Source: Acetonema longum DSM 6540
Lineage (GTDB): Bacteria > Bacillota > Negativicutes > Sporomusales > Acetonemataceae
Direction of reading: 5' to 3'
Length of the DNA stretch: 64,000 nucleotides
NCBI RefSeq assembly: GCF_000219125.1
Contig: NZ_AFGF01000144.1
Location: forward strand, 1 to 64,000
A program made the translations under genes and the position numbers. The notes under the pieces are model-generated. The model worked only from the letters and a program-made list of their open reading frames with translations. It searched no databases and was not told where the DNA came from. Below, piece after piece: positions 27,376-37,397 of this stretch (within the stretch, counting starts at the first letter, position 1; the number at the start of each line of letters is the position of its first letter).

Positions 27376-28182
27376 ATGTTGAGGATCAGGCAGGCTGAGC
27401 CGTTTCAATATGGCTATAATCCGGTCACGGCTATGGATGAAACGGAAGACAACACCATGATGGATTTTGGCATACTGAGGATCGCGAAAAATCAGAAGGA
27501 GTCTCTGGTTGAAGAAGATAAAGAAATTGCCTTGCTTTTAATTCAGGGTGAGGTTTCCCTAAAGTGGGACGGCCGGGAGAAAACCATTGCCAGAGGCAAC
27601 TGCTTTGATGCCATGCCATGGGTGCTGCATGTGCCGAAAAATACAGCGGTAGAGATCGCTGGAATCGCGGCTGATTCTGAGCTTAGCATTACCAAAACGA
27701 CCAATGACAGGCTTTTTGCAGCTAAAATGTACGCTCCGGCTGAATGTCGCTCAGAGGAACGCGGCAAAGGGACATTAAAAGAAGCGTCAACACGCATTGT
27801 ACGAACGATATTGGATTATTCCGACGCGTCTTATTCCAACCTGGTGATTGGCGAAGTGATCGATTTTCCGGGAAAATGGTCCAGCTACCCGCCTCATTAT
27901 CACCCGCAGCCGGAGATCTATTTTTACAAGTTCTGTCCCGAGCAGGGGTATGGGTTCTGCGAACTGGGCGAGGATATCGTAAAAATCCGGCACAATGATA
28001 CGGTGAAAATACTGAATAATGCGACTCATCCGCAAACGACAGCGCCGGGATATGCCATGTATTATATCTGGGTCATCCGGCATATTGACGGCAATCCGTA
28101 TAAAAGCCCGGAATATCCGGTATTTGAGCCGCAACATCTGTGGGTTAACGACAAAAATTCCAAAATATGGCCGGACAAATAG
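27376..28182 (+). CDS. iolB: 5-deoxy-glucuronate isomerase
   Basis: A 268-residue two-cupin protein of the IolB family. The second cupin carries the metal-binding pattern [18 protein letters not shown] with a further Glu and His downstream ([18 protein letters not shown]). It isomerises 5-deoxy-glucuronate to 5-dehydro-2-deoxygluconate. ATG with GGGAGG upstream; lies 20 bases after iolC. Confidence 0.9.
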   Translation: MLRIRQAEPFQYGYNPVTAMDETEDNTMMDFGILRIAKNQKESLVEEDKEIALLLIQGEVSLKWDGREKTIARGNCFDAMPWVLHVPKNTAVEIAGIAADSELSITKTTNDRLFAAKMYAPAECRSEERGKGTLKEASTRIVRTILDYSDASYSNLVIGEVIDFPGKWSSYPPHYHPQPEIYFYKFCPEQGYGFCELGEDIVKIRHNDTVKILNNATHPQTTAPGYAMYYIWVIRHIDGNPYKSPEYPVFEPQHLWVNDKNSKIWPDK

Positions 28183-28202
28183 TTGACCGGGAGGAATGGG
28201 GT

Positions 28203-30065
28203 ATGGAGACGATGCGGCTTACCATGGGCCAGGCGCTGCTTAAGTTCCTTGACAACCAATATGTGGAGTTTGATGGTGTTGTCAACAAGTTTGTGAAGGG
28301 CGTATTTACCCTTTTTGGGCACGGCATTGTAGTGGGTTTTGGCGAAGCTTTGGAGCGGTATCAGGGCGATATGGCCGTATATCAAGGAAAGAATGAGCAG
28401 GGCATGGCCCATGCGGCCATCGGTTACGCTAAACAAAAAAACCGGCGGGAGATTATTGCCTGTACTTCGTCTATTGGTCCGGGAGCCCTTAATATGGTGA
28501 CTGCTGCAGCCACGGCCACTGTCAACCGGATTCCCCTGCTGCTGCTGCCGGGAGATACTTTTGCCTGCCGGCAGCCTGATCCGGTACTGCAGCAGGTGGA
28601 AAATCCGTCCAGCCTGTCCATTACCGCCAATGATGCGTTTAAGCCGGTATCCAGATACTGGGACAGGGTGGTGCGGCCCGAGCAGTTGATGACGGCGATG
28701 ATCCATGCCATGCGGGTTTTGACCGATCCGGCGGATACCGGCGCCGTTGCCATATGTTTGCCGCAGGATGCGGAAGGCGAAGCCTATGATTATCCTGTTG
28801 AGTTCTTTGCCAGGCGGGTTCATCACATTGCCAGAAGGATACCTACCCGCAGCGAGCTTGAACACGCCGTCGCTAAAACGATAACCAAGAAAAAACCCCT
28901 CCTGATTTGCGGCGGCGGTGTCGTATATTCGGAGGCTGGCGATGCACTCATCGAGTTTGCGGAAAAGTTTAGGATCCCTTTTTGCGAAACACAGGCCGGC
29001 AAGGGAGCCGCACCCTGGAATCACGGCCTGAATCTTGGAGGTGTCGGAGTTACCGGCGGGCTGGCGGCAAACAGGGTCGCCGCCGCAGCGGATCTCGTCA
29101 TTGCAGTGGGGACCAGGCTTTCAGATTTTACAACAGCATCCAAATGGTTGTTCCAAAACCCGGACGTAGACTTCCTGACGATTAATGTAAATGCTTTTGA
29201 CGCCTGTAAAATGAACGCCATGACGGTTATCGCCGATGCCAGGGAGGGATTGCAGGCATTTGGCGCTGCGCTTGAAGCAGCGGGGTATCAATCCGTCTAT
29301 AGCGGAGAAATTGAAACGGCCAAGGCGGAATGGGACAGGGAAGTTGACCGGCTTTGCAGTATCGACCTGGCGCAGGGCTTATCCCAGACCAGGGCTTTAG
29401 GCGAAATCGCCAAAATGATCGGCGAAGATGCCGTTATTGTGGGATCGGCAGGCAGTTTGCCAGGCGATTTACAACGTTTATGGCGACCGGTAAAGCCTAA
29501 AACCTATCACATGGAATACGGTTTTTCCTGTATGGGTTATGAGATCAATGCCGCGCTGGGGGTGAAAATGGCCGAGCCGCAGCGGGAAGTGTATGCGATG
29601 GCTGGCGACGGCAGTTATCTGATGCTTCATTCCGAGCTGCTCACCAGCATTCAGGAAGGCTATAAAATTAATGTGCTCCTGTTTGACAATTGCGGCTTTG
29701 GCTGTATCGAAAACCTGCAGAATTCTAAAGGAATTCCCTCGTTTTGCACTCAGACCAAATTTCGCGACCCGGCCACCGGCCGGTTAACAGGCCGGGATAT
29801 GCCGGTCAGCTACGCGGAATGCGCCGGAGGGTATGGCGCTAAGACCTATACGGCCAGAACCATAGAAGAATTGAAAGCGTCGCTGGCCAGCGCCAAAAAG
29901 GACACGGTGTCAACGCTCATTGATATAAAGGTCCTGCCCGGGACAATGACCGACGGTTACGAGTCATGGTGGCGGGTCGGCGTACCCGAAGTGTCGGAGA
30001 ATCCCGATGTGGTGAAAGCCCATGAACTGCTTGTGAAGGAAGTTAGCAAGACAAAAAAATTTTAA
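28203..30065 (+). CDS. iolD: Trihydroxycyclohexane-1,2-dione hydrolase (ThDP-dependent)
   Basis: A 620-residue thiamine-diphosphate enzyme of the IolD group. It shows the N-terminal [13 protein letters not shown] (catalytic Glu near the ThDP aminopyrimidine), [17 protein letters not shown], and the C-terminal ThDP/Mg motif [21 protein letters not shown]. It opens the cyclohexane ring of the trione/diketo intermediate to give 5-deoxy-glucuronate, the committed ring-cleaving step. ATG 28203 with GGGAGG upstream; an earlier in-frame start lies within iolB. Confidence 0.92.
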   Translation: METMRLTMGQALLKFLDNQYVEFDGVVNKFVKGVFTLFGHGIVVGFGEALERYQGDMAVYQGKNEQGMAHAAIGYAKQKNRREIIACTSSIGPGALNMVTAAATATVNRIPLLLLPGDTFACRQPDPVLQQVENPSSLSITANDAFKPVSRYWDRVVRPEQLMTAMIHAMRVLTDPADTGAVAICLPQDAEGEAYDYPVEFFARRVHHIARRIPTRSELEHAVAKTITKKKPLLICGGGVVYSEAGDALIEFAEKFRIPFCETQAGKGAAPWNHGLNLGGVGVTGGLAANRVAAAADLVIAVGTRLSDFTTASKWLFQNPDVDFLTINVNAFDACKMNAMTVIADAREGLQAFGAALEAAGYQSVYSGEIETAKAEWDREVDRLCSIDLAQGLSQTRALGEIAKMIGEDAVIVGSAGSLPGDLQRLWRPVKPKTYHMEYGFSCMGYEINAALGVKMAEPQREVYAMAGDGSYLMLHSELLTSIQEGYKINVLLFDNCGFGCIENLQNSKGIPSFCTQTKFRDPATGRLTGRDMPVSYAECAGGYGAKTYTARTIEELKASLASAKKDTVSTLIDIKVLPGTMTDGYESWWRVGVPEVSENPDVVKAHELLVKEVSKTKKF

Positions 30066-30083
30066 TCATGGGAGTGGCGGAGG

Positions 30084-30980
30084 ATGTTTGATAAAAGCAA
30101 AGTGCTTCTAGGCATTGCCCCCATCGCCTGGACCAATGATGACATGCCTGAACTGGGGCGAGAAAACACTTTCGAGCAATGTGTGAGCGAAATGGCCCTG
30201 GCCGGGTTCAGCGGCAGCGAAGTCGGCAATAAGTACCCAAAAAATCCCAAAGTGTTAAAACAGGCATTGGATTTGCGCGGCATACGCATTGCCAGCGCGT
30301 GGTTCAGTTCCTTTCTGACCACCAGACCTTTCGAAGAAACTGCCGCCCCCTTCCTAAAGCACCGTGACTTCCTGCACGAAATGGGCGCCAAGGTGATCGT
30401 TGTCGCCGAACAGGGCCACAGTATCCAGGGAAGGATTGATACCCCGGTGTTGGAGCGCAAGCCTCAGTTTACGGCGGCGGAGTGGGAAAGCCTGGCCCGG
30501 GGGCTGGAAAAACTGGGAAAACTGGGGCAAGAGAAAGACATGCACATCGTCTATCACCATCACATGGGTACGGGCGTGCAAACGGCGGCCGAAATTGATC
30601 AGCTGATGATGATGACGGGTGAAAAGCTGGTATATCTGCTGTTTGACACCGGCCACCTGGCTTTTTCCGGCGAGAACCCGCAGCAGGTTCTGAAAAAATA
30701 CGTCAAACGTGTCAAACATGTACATTTAAAAGATGTCCGCCAAGATATCCTGGTTAAAGTGGCCAGCGAAAAAATGAGCTTCCTGCAGGCGGTCAAAGCG
30801 GGTGTCTTTACTGTGCCGGGCGATGGGATGATCGATTATGAGCCGCTGTTCGCAGAGTTTGCCAGTAACAATTACGAAGGATGGTTTGTGGTTGAAGCCG
30901 AACAGGACCCGGCGCTGGCAAATCCGCTTGAATATGCCGTCAAGGCAAGAAAATATATCAGAGAAAAGGCAGGTCTATAA
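30084..30980 (+). CDS. iolE: myo-Inosose-2 dehydratase
   Basis: A 298-residue xylose-isomerase-like TIM barrel with IolE landmarks: [17 protein letters not shown] at the start, [41 protein letters not shown] and VPGDGMIDY (metal-binding Glu/Asp/His set). It dehydrates 2-keto-myo-inositol to the trihydroxycyclohexanedione for IolD. Lies 18 bases after iolD. Confidence 0.92.
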   Translation: MFDKSKVLLGIAPIAWTNDDMPELGRENTFEQCVSEMALAGFSGSEVGNKYPKNPKVLKQALDLRGIRIASAWFSSFLTTRPFEETAAPFLKHRDFLHEMGAKVIVVAEQGHSIQGRIDTPVLERKPQFTAAEWESLARGLEKLGKLGQEKDMHIVYHHHMGTGVQTAAEIDQLMMMTGEKLVYLLFDTGHLAFSGENPQQVLKKYVKRVKHVHLKDVRQDILVKVASEKMSFLQAVKAGVFTVPGDGMIDYEPLFAEFASNNYEGWFVVEAEQDPALANPLEYAVKARKYIREKAGL

Positions 30981-30993
30981 GGGGGCTGGAGAG

Positions 30994-32003
30994 ATGGAAA
31001 AGAAGATCCAGGTAGGCGTAATTGGCGCAGGAAGAATTGGCAGACTTCATACCAAAAACATTATGGAGAGTTTTCCCAACGTTACAGTAAAAGCCGTGGC
31101 GGACATTTATGCCGATCCAGTCAAAGACTGGGCGGCAGGTCTCAACATTCAGCATGTGTACAGCGACTATCAACAGATTCTCGATGATCCGGAGATTGAT
31201 GCGGTACTCATTTGCTCCTCAACCGATACTCATTCCCGGATCACCATCGAAGCCGCCCGGGCCGGCAAGCATATATTCTGCGAAAAACCCATTGACTTTG
31301 ACATTGGCCGGATTCACGCGGCCCTTGAGGCAGTGAAAAAGGCCGGGGTTAAATTTCAGGTCGGCTTTAACCGGCGGTTTGACCATAACTTTAAAAAGGT
31401 CAGAGAACTGATTCAGAGCGGAGCGATTGGCGACCTGCAAATTGTTCATGTTATCTCGCGCGATCCTGCGCCTCCCCCGGCTGAGTATATCAAAGTGTCC
31501 GGCGGCATGTTCCTCGATATGACCATCCATGACTTTGACATGGTGCGATATCTGACCGGCAGCGAAGTGACCGAAGTATACGCCAATGCCGCCGTACTTG
31601 TCGACAAGTCAATCGGCGAAGCCGGCGATGTGGATACCGCGCTGGTCAGCTTAAAGTTCAAAAACGGCGCCATCGGCATGATTGATAATTGCCGTCAGGC
31701 CGTATACGGCTACGACCAGCGGGTAGAGGTCCTGGGGGCCAAGGGCAGCATTGCCGCAGCCAATGATACCCCGACTACTGTTGTAATGAGCACGGACAGT
31801 GCGGTGACGGCAGACAAACCCAAGTTTTTTTCCTGGAAAGATACATGGAATCCTTCGCAGCCGAGATGAAAGAATTCTTCAACAGCATCATCCATGATAC
31901 CGACACGGCAGTAACCGGCATTGACGGCTTAAAACCGGTACTCATTGGTTTGGCGGCAAACCGGTCTTACCGGGAAGGCCGGCCGGTAAAACTGGAGGAG
32001 TAG
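30994..32003 (+). pseudogene. iolG: myo-Inositol 2-dehydrogenase, interrupted by a one-base frameshift
   Basis: The frame from ATG 30994 encodes a GFO/IDH/MocA dehydrogenase: VGVIGAGRIGRLHTKNI (NAD fold), FCEKPIDF (catalytic Lys), FNRRFDHNF, and MFLDMTIHDFDMVRY (catalytic Asp/His). It breaks at a run of seven Ts (31815-31821): as written it stops at 31869 after WNPSQPR. With one extra T, the reading continues FFFLERYMESFAAEMKEF and then GIDGLKPVLIGLAA to a stop at 32001-32003, giving a normal IolG of 336 residues. Either a homopolymer sequencing error, transcriptional slippage or a real mutation. Its product would oxidise inositol to 2-keto-inositol with NAD. Confidence 0.88.
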
Positions 32004-32046
32004 ATTGCGTGCTGCAAGTCCGTAGAAGCTTAAAGGAGGAGAGAAA

Positions 32047-33351
32047 GTGTTTGAACAACTGAATTTTCGCCTGAATTTTAATGATGCGGATTACTCGGAT
32101 TTACATTTTCCCAGCGAGGATAAGAATATCCTGAGAGAACTCGGGAAACAGGTGGCGGAAATAGCGGCCAGACCTGTCATGGAAGAAAGAAAGCAGCTAT
32201 GGCTCAAACATAATAAGCTGGAAAAAACCAGGCCGGTTCTCTTGTGCGATCCTGAAAACGGTTGGAATGAATTGATCCCGGAAAGTCAAATCCGGTGTAA
32301 AAACAGTATTGCCCGGCATTGGGAGGACCATTTGCGCAAGCAGATTTTCTGGGGCAACGAAATGAATGACGATTATGTGGTGGAAGCCTTATTCAACCTC
32401 CCTTATATATATGAGGAAAAATCCTGGGGGGTGGCCGGCAGCACCAAGAAGGCAAGCCAAAAGAAAACGGCGGAAGAGGGGAAAGCGTATCATATTGAGA
32501 CCATTCTGGAAGATTTCAGCCAAATCAAAGATATTACCAAACCCCAGTTAACGATCCATTATCAAACAACCGAAAGCTTATTGGCAACAGCGCAGGAACT
32601 TTTTGACGGTTCCCTTAACTGCAGAATCAATACGGTGTGGTTCTGGTCGTTTGGTCTCACCGATGAGCTGGTATTTTTAAGAGGACTGGAAAAACTCATG
32701 TATGATTTTTGCGATGAGCCGGAACACATTCACGCAGTGATGAAAATATTGTTTCAAGGTATGCAGGATAAGCTGGATTTCCTGGAAACCAATCACCTGC
32801 TCTGTCTGAATAATGACGGCACTTATGTCGGTTCGGGCGGCATGGGTTTTATTGATACGCTGCCGGCAAAAGATTTTGCGGGAACAGTGCGAACGAAAGA
32901 TATGTGGGGACTGGCTGAAAGTCAGGTTACGGTCGGCGTTTCGCCGGGCATGTTTAAAGAATTTATTTTTCCCTATCAGAAACCCCTCATGGAGAGGTTT
33001 GGGCTTACTTGCTATGGCTGCTGCGAGCCCATGGATGCCAGGTTTGATATCGTAAAAGCAGCAGCAAATTTAAGAAGAGTTTCGGTGTCGCCCTGGGCCA
33101 ATAAAGAGATTATGGCCGCCAAGCTGAAACATGATTATATTTATTCGCTTAAGCCTTCTCCCTCCAATTTGGCGCTGCCGGTAATGGATGAAGCGGTAGC
33201 CAGAAAAGAACTGAAAGAGGCGCTAAAAATAGCCGGGGAATATGATAACTGCCTGGAGATCATCATGAAAGACAATCACACTCTGGGCAATAATCCGGAA
33301 AATATTAAAAACTGGGTGAAAATAGCCCGGGAAGAAATTGAATCATTTTAA
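32047..33351 (+). CDS. UroD-like methyltransferase, candidate O-methylinositol demethylase (MT I)
   Basis: A 434-residue protein of a longer UroD-superfamily branch common in O-demethylase clusters. The core has VSPGMFKEFIFPYQKPLMERFG and CYGCCEPMDARFD, whose cysteines are probable zinc ligands, and a C-terminal block ending MKDNHTLGNNPENI. GTG start with GGAGGAG upstream, 43 bases after iolG. It is followed by a corrinoid protein and a MeTr-type methyltransferase, the MT I / corrinoid / MT II order of the Moorella MtvB-MtvC-MtvA system. The inositol setting suggests a methylated cyclitol as methyl donor; that is inference. Confidence 0.75.
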   Translation: MFEQLNFRLNFNDADYSDLHFPSEDKNILRELGKQVAEIAARPVMEERKQLWLKHNKLEKTRPVLLCDPENGWNELIPESQIRCKNSIARHWEDHLRKQIFWGNEMNDDYVVEALFNLPYIYEEKSWGVAGSTKKASQKKTAEEGKAYHIETILEDFSQIKDITKPQLTIHYQTTESLLATAQELFDGSLNCRINTVWFWSFGLTDELVFLRGLEKLMYDFCDEPEHIHAVMKILFQGMQDKLDFLETNHLLCLNNDGTYVGSGGMGFIDTLPAKDFAGTVRTKDMWGLAESQVTVGVSPGMFKEFIFPYQKPLMERFGLTCYGCCEPMDARFDIVKAAANLRRVSVSPWANKEIMAAKLKHDYIYSLKPSPSNLALPVMDEAVARKELKEALKIAGEYDNCLEIIMKDNHTLGNNPENIKNWVKIAREEIESF

Positions 33352-33383
33352 AACTGCTTGTGATATTGGAAGGAGGGTATTTC

Positions 33384-34028
33384 ATGGATATCATCAGTCA
33401 GCTGGCGGATAGTGTACAGAATGGGAAAATTAAACTGGTGAAAGAACAGGTAGAGCAGGCTCTTGCCCAGGCAATCAGCCCGGCTGTGATATTGAATGAC
33501 GGCATGATTGCCGCCATGACGGTAGTCGGGACAAAATTCAAAAACAATGAAATTTATGTGCCGGAAATGCTGATCGCTGCCAGAGCAATGGGGGAAGGAT
33601 TAAAGGTGCTGGAGCCGGTTTTGATTGCCAGCGGGGTAAAGCCCGTCGGCAAAGCCGTGATCGGCACGGTCAAAGGGGATTTGCACGATATCGGGAAAAA
33701 TCTGGTGAGAATGATGATGCAAGGCGCAGGGATCGAAATGCATGATATTGGCATCGATACGCCTGCGGCGGACTTCCTTGCCAAAGCGCAGGAAGTCCAA
33801 GCCGATTTTGTATGCCTTTCGGCCTTGTTAACCACTACTATGGCCGAAATGGAGGCAGTGATAAAAGAATTTCAGCAAGCAGGTGTACGGAAGGATTTTG
33901 TTTTCATGATCGGCGGGGCGCCTGTTACCGAAGATTTTGCCCAGAAAATCGGGGCTGATTTTTATGCGCCGGATGCTGTTCATGCGGCTGACGTTGCCCG
34001 CGATGTACTGCATAAAAAATACGCCTGA
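33384..34028 (+). CDS. Methyl-carrier corrinoid protein of the inositol locus
   Basis: A 214-residue corrinoid protein. After a four-helix cap (residues 1-85) comes VKGDLHDIGKN, His101 being the lower axial ligand, then IGIDTPAADF and FMIGGAPV. ATG 33384 with AAGGAGGG upstream. It would take the methyl group from the UroD-like protein and pass it to the MeTr-type protein at 34215. Two hairpins separate it from that gene. Confidence 0.92.
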   Translation: MDIISQLADSVQNGKIKLVKEQVEQALAQAISPAVILNDGMIAAMTVVGTKFKNNEIYVPEMLIAARAMGEGLKVLEPVLIASGVKPVGKAVIGTVKGDLHDIGKNLVRMMMQGAGIEMHDIGIDTPAADFLAKAQEVQADFVCLSALLTTTMAEMEAVIKEFQQAGVRKDFVFMIGGAPVTEDFAQKIGADFYAPDAVHAADVARDVLHKKYA

Positions 34029-34048
34029 AGGGACTAATCACTGGCACC

Positions 34049-34139
34049 GGCGGCTTTTGCCGCCAAATCTTTCTTAAAGCGAGATCAATGATGCGGGCTC
34101 ATGCTTCAGGTGAGGGGGAGACGGGCTAGCTCCTCCTCA
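34049..34139 (+). other. Two hairpins between corrinoid and MT II genes
   Basis: GGCGGC-TTTT-GCCGCC at 34049-34064, followed by AAATCTTTCTT, is a compact possible attenuator. A second stem pairs TGAGGGGGAG (34111-34120) with CTCCTCCTCA (34130-34139), one G-T pair. They may set relative amounts of the two proteins or protect the upstream message. Confidence 0.5.
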
Positions 34140-34214
34140 TCCGGGGACAGTGTCTGCAATGTGTTGTATTAGTGGCTCATGTATCTCGCAGATATGAAAA
34201 AGGGGCGAAGAGCA

Positions 34215-35015
34215 TTGATAATCGTAGGCGAATTAATTAATACCAGCCGCAAGGCTGTCAGCGAAGCAGTAGATAACAGGGATGCACGATACATTCAACA
34301 GGTTGCCGGGGAACAGGCGGCAGCAGGGGCGAACTATATTGACGTCAATTGCGGCAACAAGGTATCTAATGAAGTGGAAATCATGGAATGGCTGGTGAAT
34401 ACCATTCAGGCAGCGGTTGAAGTTCCCCTGTGCATCGACAGCCCCAATCCGGCAGCGCTGGACATCGGTCTTAAGCTGGCCAAATACGGAACGCCGATGA
34501 TCAATTCCATAACGGATGAAGCGGAACGGTTTAATGCCGTTATACCGCTGGTGCAAAAGTATGAGGCTAAAATAGTGGCTCTGTGCATGGGCGACGGCCG
34601 TATGCCGGAGACCGCAGCGGAGCGCATGCTGGTGGTGCAAAGCCTGTATGACAAACTTACTTCAGCCGGCGTTAGGGACGAAGACATTTATTTTGACCCG
34701 TTAGTCAAACCGGTGAGCAGCGTGGGTACAGCCGGTCTGGAAGTGCTGGAAACGATCCGGCTGATTAAGGCGCAGTATCCCAAAGTGCATTTTATGTGCG
34801 GCCTGAGCAATATTTCCTTCGGCTTGCCCAACCGCAAATATTTGAATCGGTTGTTCGTATCCCAGACTATGGCTATGGGGATGGACGGCTATATTCTCAA
34901 TCCGACAGACAAGGGCATCATGAATGTTGTCTATGCATCTAAAGCGCTTTTAGGAATCGATGAATATTGCCTGGAATATTTAGCAGCCTACCGTCAGGGA
35001 ATTTACGAACAGTAA
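34215..35015 (+). CDS. MeTr-type methyltransferase of the inositol locus (MT II)
   Basis: A 266-residue pterin-binding TIM barrel, the same length as the paralogue at 13692 and sharing VGELINTSRKAV, NYIDVNCGN, LCIDSPN, INSITDEAE, DIYFDPLVKPVSS and CGLSNISFGLPNR. It would move the methyl group from the corrinoid protein to tetrahydrofolate. TTG 34215 is chosen because AGGGG sits 9 bases upstream and the product begins just like the paralogue; an ATG further up adds 12 unrelated residues. Confidence 0.9.
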   Translation: MIIVGELINTSRKAVSEAVDNRDARYIQQVAGEQAAAGANYIDVNCGNKVSNEVEIMEWLVNTIQAAVEVPLCIDSPNPAALDIGLKLAKYGTPMINSITDEAERFNAVIPLVQKYEAKIVALCMGDGRMPETAAERMLVVQSLYDKLTSAGVRDEDIYFDPLVKPVSSVGTAGLEVLETIRLIKAQYPKVHFMCGLSNISFGLPNRKYLNRLFVSQTMAMGMDGYILNPTDKGIMNVVYASKALLGIDEYCLEYLAAYRQGIYEQ

Positions 35016-35136
35016 GCACCTGTAAAGCATAGCGTATTCATTATTAAATTTTAAGAAAATTCTTTCAACCGAAGGTGCGCCCGATCTTTCACAAGTGTGT
35101 ATTCTTCGAAATTAAAAAGAGAGAAGGCGATTGATT

Positions 35137-36546
35137 ATGAGTAACCAAGGAAACCAAACAGTGTTTTTAAGTACAATTGTCCTAATTTCGACATTCGGAG
35201 GACTCCTATTCGGGTATGACACCGGCGTCATTAACGGCGCTTTGTCTACGATGACTATAGCATTAGGGTTAAACGCCTATACTGAGGGAATCGTCGTAAG
35301 CTCCCTGTTGATTGGCGCTGCTATCGGCTCTGTGTCCGGCGGCCGACTTTCGGATGCCGTGGGCCGCCGCAGAACCATTCTTTATCTTGCTGTCCTGTTC
35401 TTTTTCGCCGCCCTTGGCTGTGCCGCTGCCGCGAGCATTCCTTTCATGGTGGCATGCCGTTTCCTGCTTGGTTTGGCGGTTGGCGGGTCGGCGGTAACGG
35501 TACCGGCCTTTTTGGCGGAAATGGCGCCGGCAGAGCGGCGGGGGCAGTTGGTTACCAGGAACGAGCTGATGATTGTTACCGGGCAGCTGCTGGCTTTTGT
35601 CATTAACGCCATTATCGGTGTTACCATGAGCGGCAGTGGGCAGGTTTGGCGGTATATGCTGTCCATTGCGGCGCTGCCAGCCATTATCCTCTTCTTTGGT
35701 ATGCTGAAAGTACCGGAAAGCCCGCGCTGGCTGTTGGTCAAAGGCAGAGATCAAGAGGCGCTGCAGGTCCTGCGGCAAATTCGTGAGGAGCAGCAGGCAA
35801 AAACAGAACTCAGTGAAATCCAGGCAACTTTGGCCGAAGAAGCCGGGGTTAAAAAGGCAACGTTAAAGGACTTGGCCGTACCGTGGGTGCGCCGCATCGT
35901 CCTTATCGGAATCGGACTTAGCGTAGTCCAGCAAGTTACCGGTGTTAACTCAGTGATGTATTATGGCACGGAAATCCTCAAAAATGCCGGCTTTTCAATG
36001 GAAGCGGCCCTTATTGGCAACACGGCCAATGGCGTTATCTCGGTTTTGGCAGTATTGGTCGGCATGTGGCTGCTTGGCAAGGTCGGCAGGCGCCCGCTGC
36101 TTTTGGCCGGGTTACTTGGAACCACGTCGTCCCATCTGCTCATTGGGATATCCTCCCAGATTCTTGCCGGGTCTGCCGCGCTGCCCTATGTAGTGCTGGC
36201 GCTGACAGTCACATTTCTGGCTTTTATGCAGGGAACGCTTGGCCCGGTAGTATGGTTGATGCTGGCGGAAATATTCCCGCTTAGAATACGGGGACTTTGT
36301 ATGGGCATCTGTGTATTTTGCCTCTGGATCACTAACTTCTTCATCGGCTTATTTTTCCCGGTATTTCTCACTACGGTTGGTTTGTCTTCAACATTTTTCA
36401 TCTTTGCCGCATTAGGGTTTGCGTCCATAGTATTTGTGAAGATTTGCGTGCCGGAAACAAAGGGGTTCACCCTTGAACAATTGGAGCATAATTTCCGGAA
36501 CTATGGAGATTCCGCGATTCAAAAGGCTCGCACGAAACCAATGTAA
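35137..36546 (+). CDS. MFS sugar/inositol transporter
   Basis: A 469-residue, 12-helix sugar porter. Typical motifs: GLLFGYDTGVINGAL in helix 1, GRLSDAVGRRRT, PESPRWLLVKGR, QQVTGVNSVMYYG and a C-terminal PETKGFTLEQLE. The family includes Bacillus IolT. ATG 35137 is preferred over TTG 35131 for the GAGAAGG spacing. Located within the inositol locus just after the O-demethylase genes, it most likely imports inositol or a methylated inositol. Confidence 0.88.
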   Translation: MSNQGNQTVFLSTIVLISTFGGLLFGYDTGVINGALSTMTIALGLNAYTEGIVVSSLLIGAAIGSVSGGRLSDAVGRRRTILYLAVLFFFAALGCAAAASIPFMVACRFLLGLAVGGSAVTVPAFLAEMAPAERRGQLVTRNELMIVTGQLLAFVINAIIGVTMSGSGQVWRYMLSIAALPAIILFFGMLKVPESPRWLLVKGRDQEALQVLRQIREEQQAKTELSEIQATLAEEAGVKKATLKDLAVPWVRRIVLIGIGLSVVQQVTGVNSVMYYGTEILKNAGFSMEAALIGNTANGVISVLAVLVGMWLLGKVGRRPLLLAGLLGTTSSHLLIGISSQILAGSAALPYVVLALTVTFLAFMQGTLGPVVWLMLAEIFPLRIRGLCMGICVFCLWITNFFIGLFFPVFLTTVGLSSTFFIFAALGFASIVFVKICVPETKGFTLEQLEHNFRNYGDSAIQKARTKPM

Positions 36547-36591
36547 AAGAGCGACAGCCGCATGAGCAAAATGGAAAAGAGGATTTAAGGC

Positions 36592-37380
36592 ATGGAAAAA
36601 TTACTGACAGGAAAATTATGTGTTGTAACCGGGGCGGCCCGGGGGATGGGAAGATCTCTGGCGATAAAATACGCTGAACATGGGGCTAATGTAGCACTTA
36701 TAGATTTAAATAAAGAAGGGCTGGAAATGGCCGCAAAAGAAGTTGAAGCAAAGGGAGTGCAGGCATTGCCTCTGGTAATGGATGTGGCAGCGGCCCAGGA
36801 AATTGACAGCGCAATCCGCGCAATTGAGTCAAAGTTTATAAAAATTGATGTTCTGGCAAACTGCGCCGGTATTTCCACCTCCCGGTTGCTGGTAGATGTC
36901 GAGGAAGCAGAATGGGATAAGGTTCTCAATATTAATTTAAAAGCTGTTTATCTCTTAAGCAGGCGTGCAGCCCGGAATATGATCCAAAATAAAGTACAAA
37001 ACGGTAAAATCGTATCCATTTCGTCACAGGCCTCAAAGATCGGCGAGTTTGGGAACGGAGTCTATTGCATTTCTAAAGCGGGCTTGAACATGCTGACACA
37101 AATACTGGGGCTGGAATTAGCGGAATATGGGATTGCTGTGACTGCGGTTTGTCCCGGCTATGTAAATACGGAAATGGTACAACAGGTTTTCCGGAAAAGA
37201 GGTCCGCTTGAAGGAATGACGCCTGAAGAATATGAAAAAACGTTAACCAATACGGTACCGATGAAAAGGATGGCAGAGCCTGAAGAAATTGCAGATCTCA
37301 TGGTGTATTTAAGCAGCGGGAAAGCCAATTATATCACCGGAGTATCCGTGACAATTGCCGGCGGCAGAACATTAATCTAG
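36592..37380 (+). CDS. SDR-family cyclitol/sugar dehydrogenase
   Basis: A 262-residue short-chain dehydrogenase: VTGAARGMGRSLA nucleotide loop, LANCAGIS, catalytic ISSQASK...YCISKAG (Ser, Tyr-x-x-x-Lys) and VCPGYVNTEMV. The C-terminal ITGVSVTIAGGRTLI ends the substrate pocket. Position after the transporter and before three isomerase-like genes suggests oxidation of an inositol isomer. The exact substrate is not readable. It could partly replace IolG if that gene is truly broken. Confidence 0.82.
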   Translation: MEKLLTGKLCVVTGAARGMGRSLAIKYAEHGANVALIDLNKEGLEMAAKEVEAKGVQALPLVMDVAAAQEIDSAIRAIESKFIKIDVLANCAGISTSRLLVDVEEAEWDKVLNINLKAVYLLSRRAARNMIQNKVQNGKIVSISSQASKIGEFGNGVYCISKAGLNMLTQILGLELAEYGIAVTAVCPGYVNTEMVQQVFRKRGPLEGMTPEEYEKTLTNTVPMKRMAEPEEIADLMVYLSSGKANYITGVSVTIAGGRTLI

Positions 37381-37397
37381 GATGGTAAGGAGTGCTC

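Noticed and set aside
30838-30993. Longer iolG frame beginning at 30838
   Set aside because: It lies entirely within iolE in another frame and lacks a ribosome site; the dehydrogenase fold starts at ATG 30994.
12365-35015. Pyrrolysine-type MttB/MtmB/MtbB methylamine methyltransferases
   Set aside because: No MttB-like protein, in-frame amber codon or pyl gene was seen; all MT I candidates are of UroD type.
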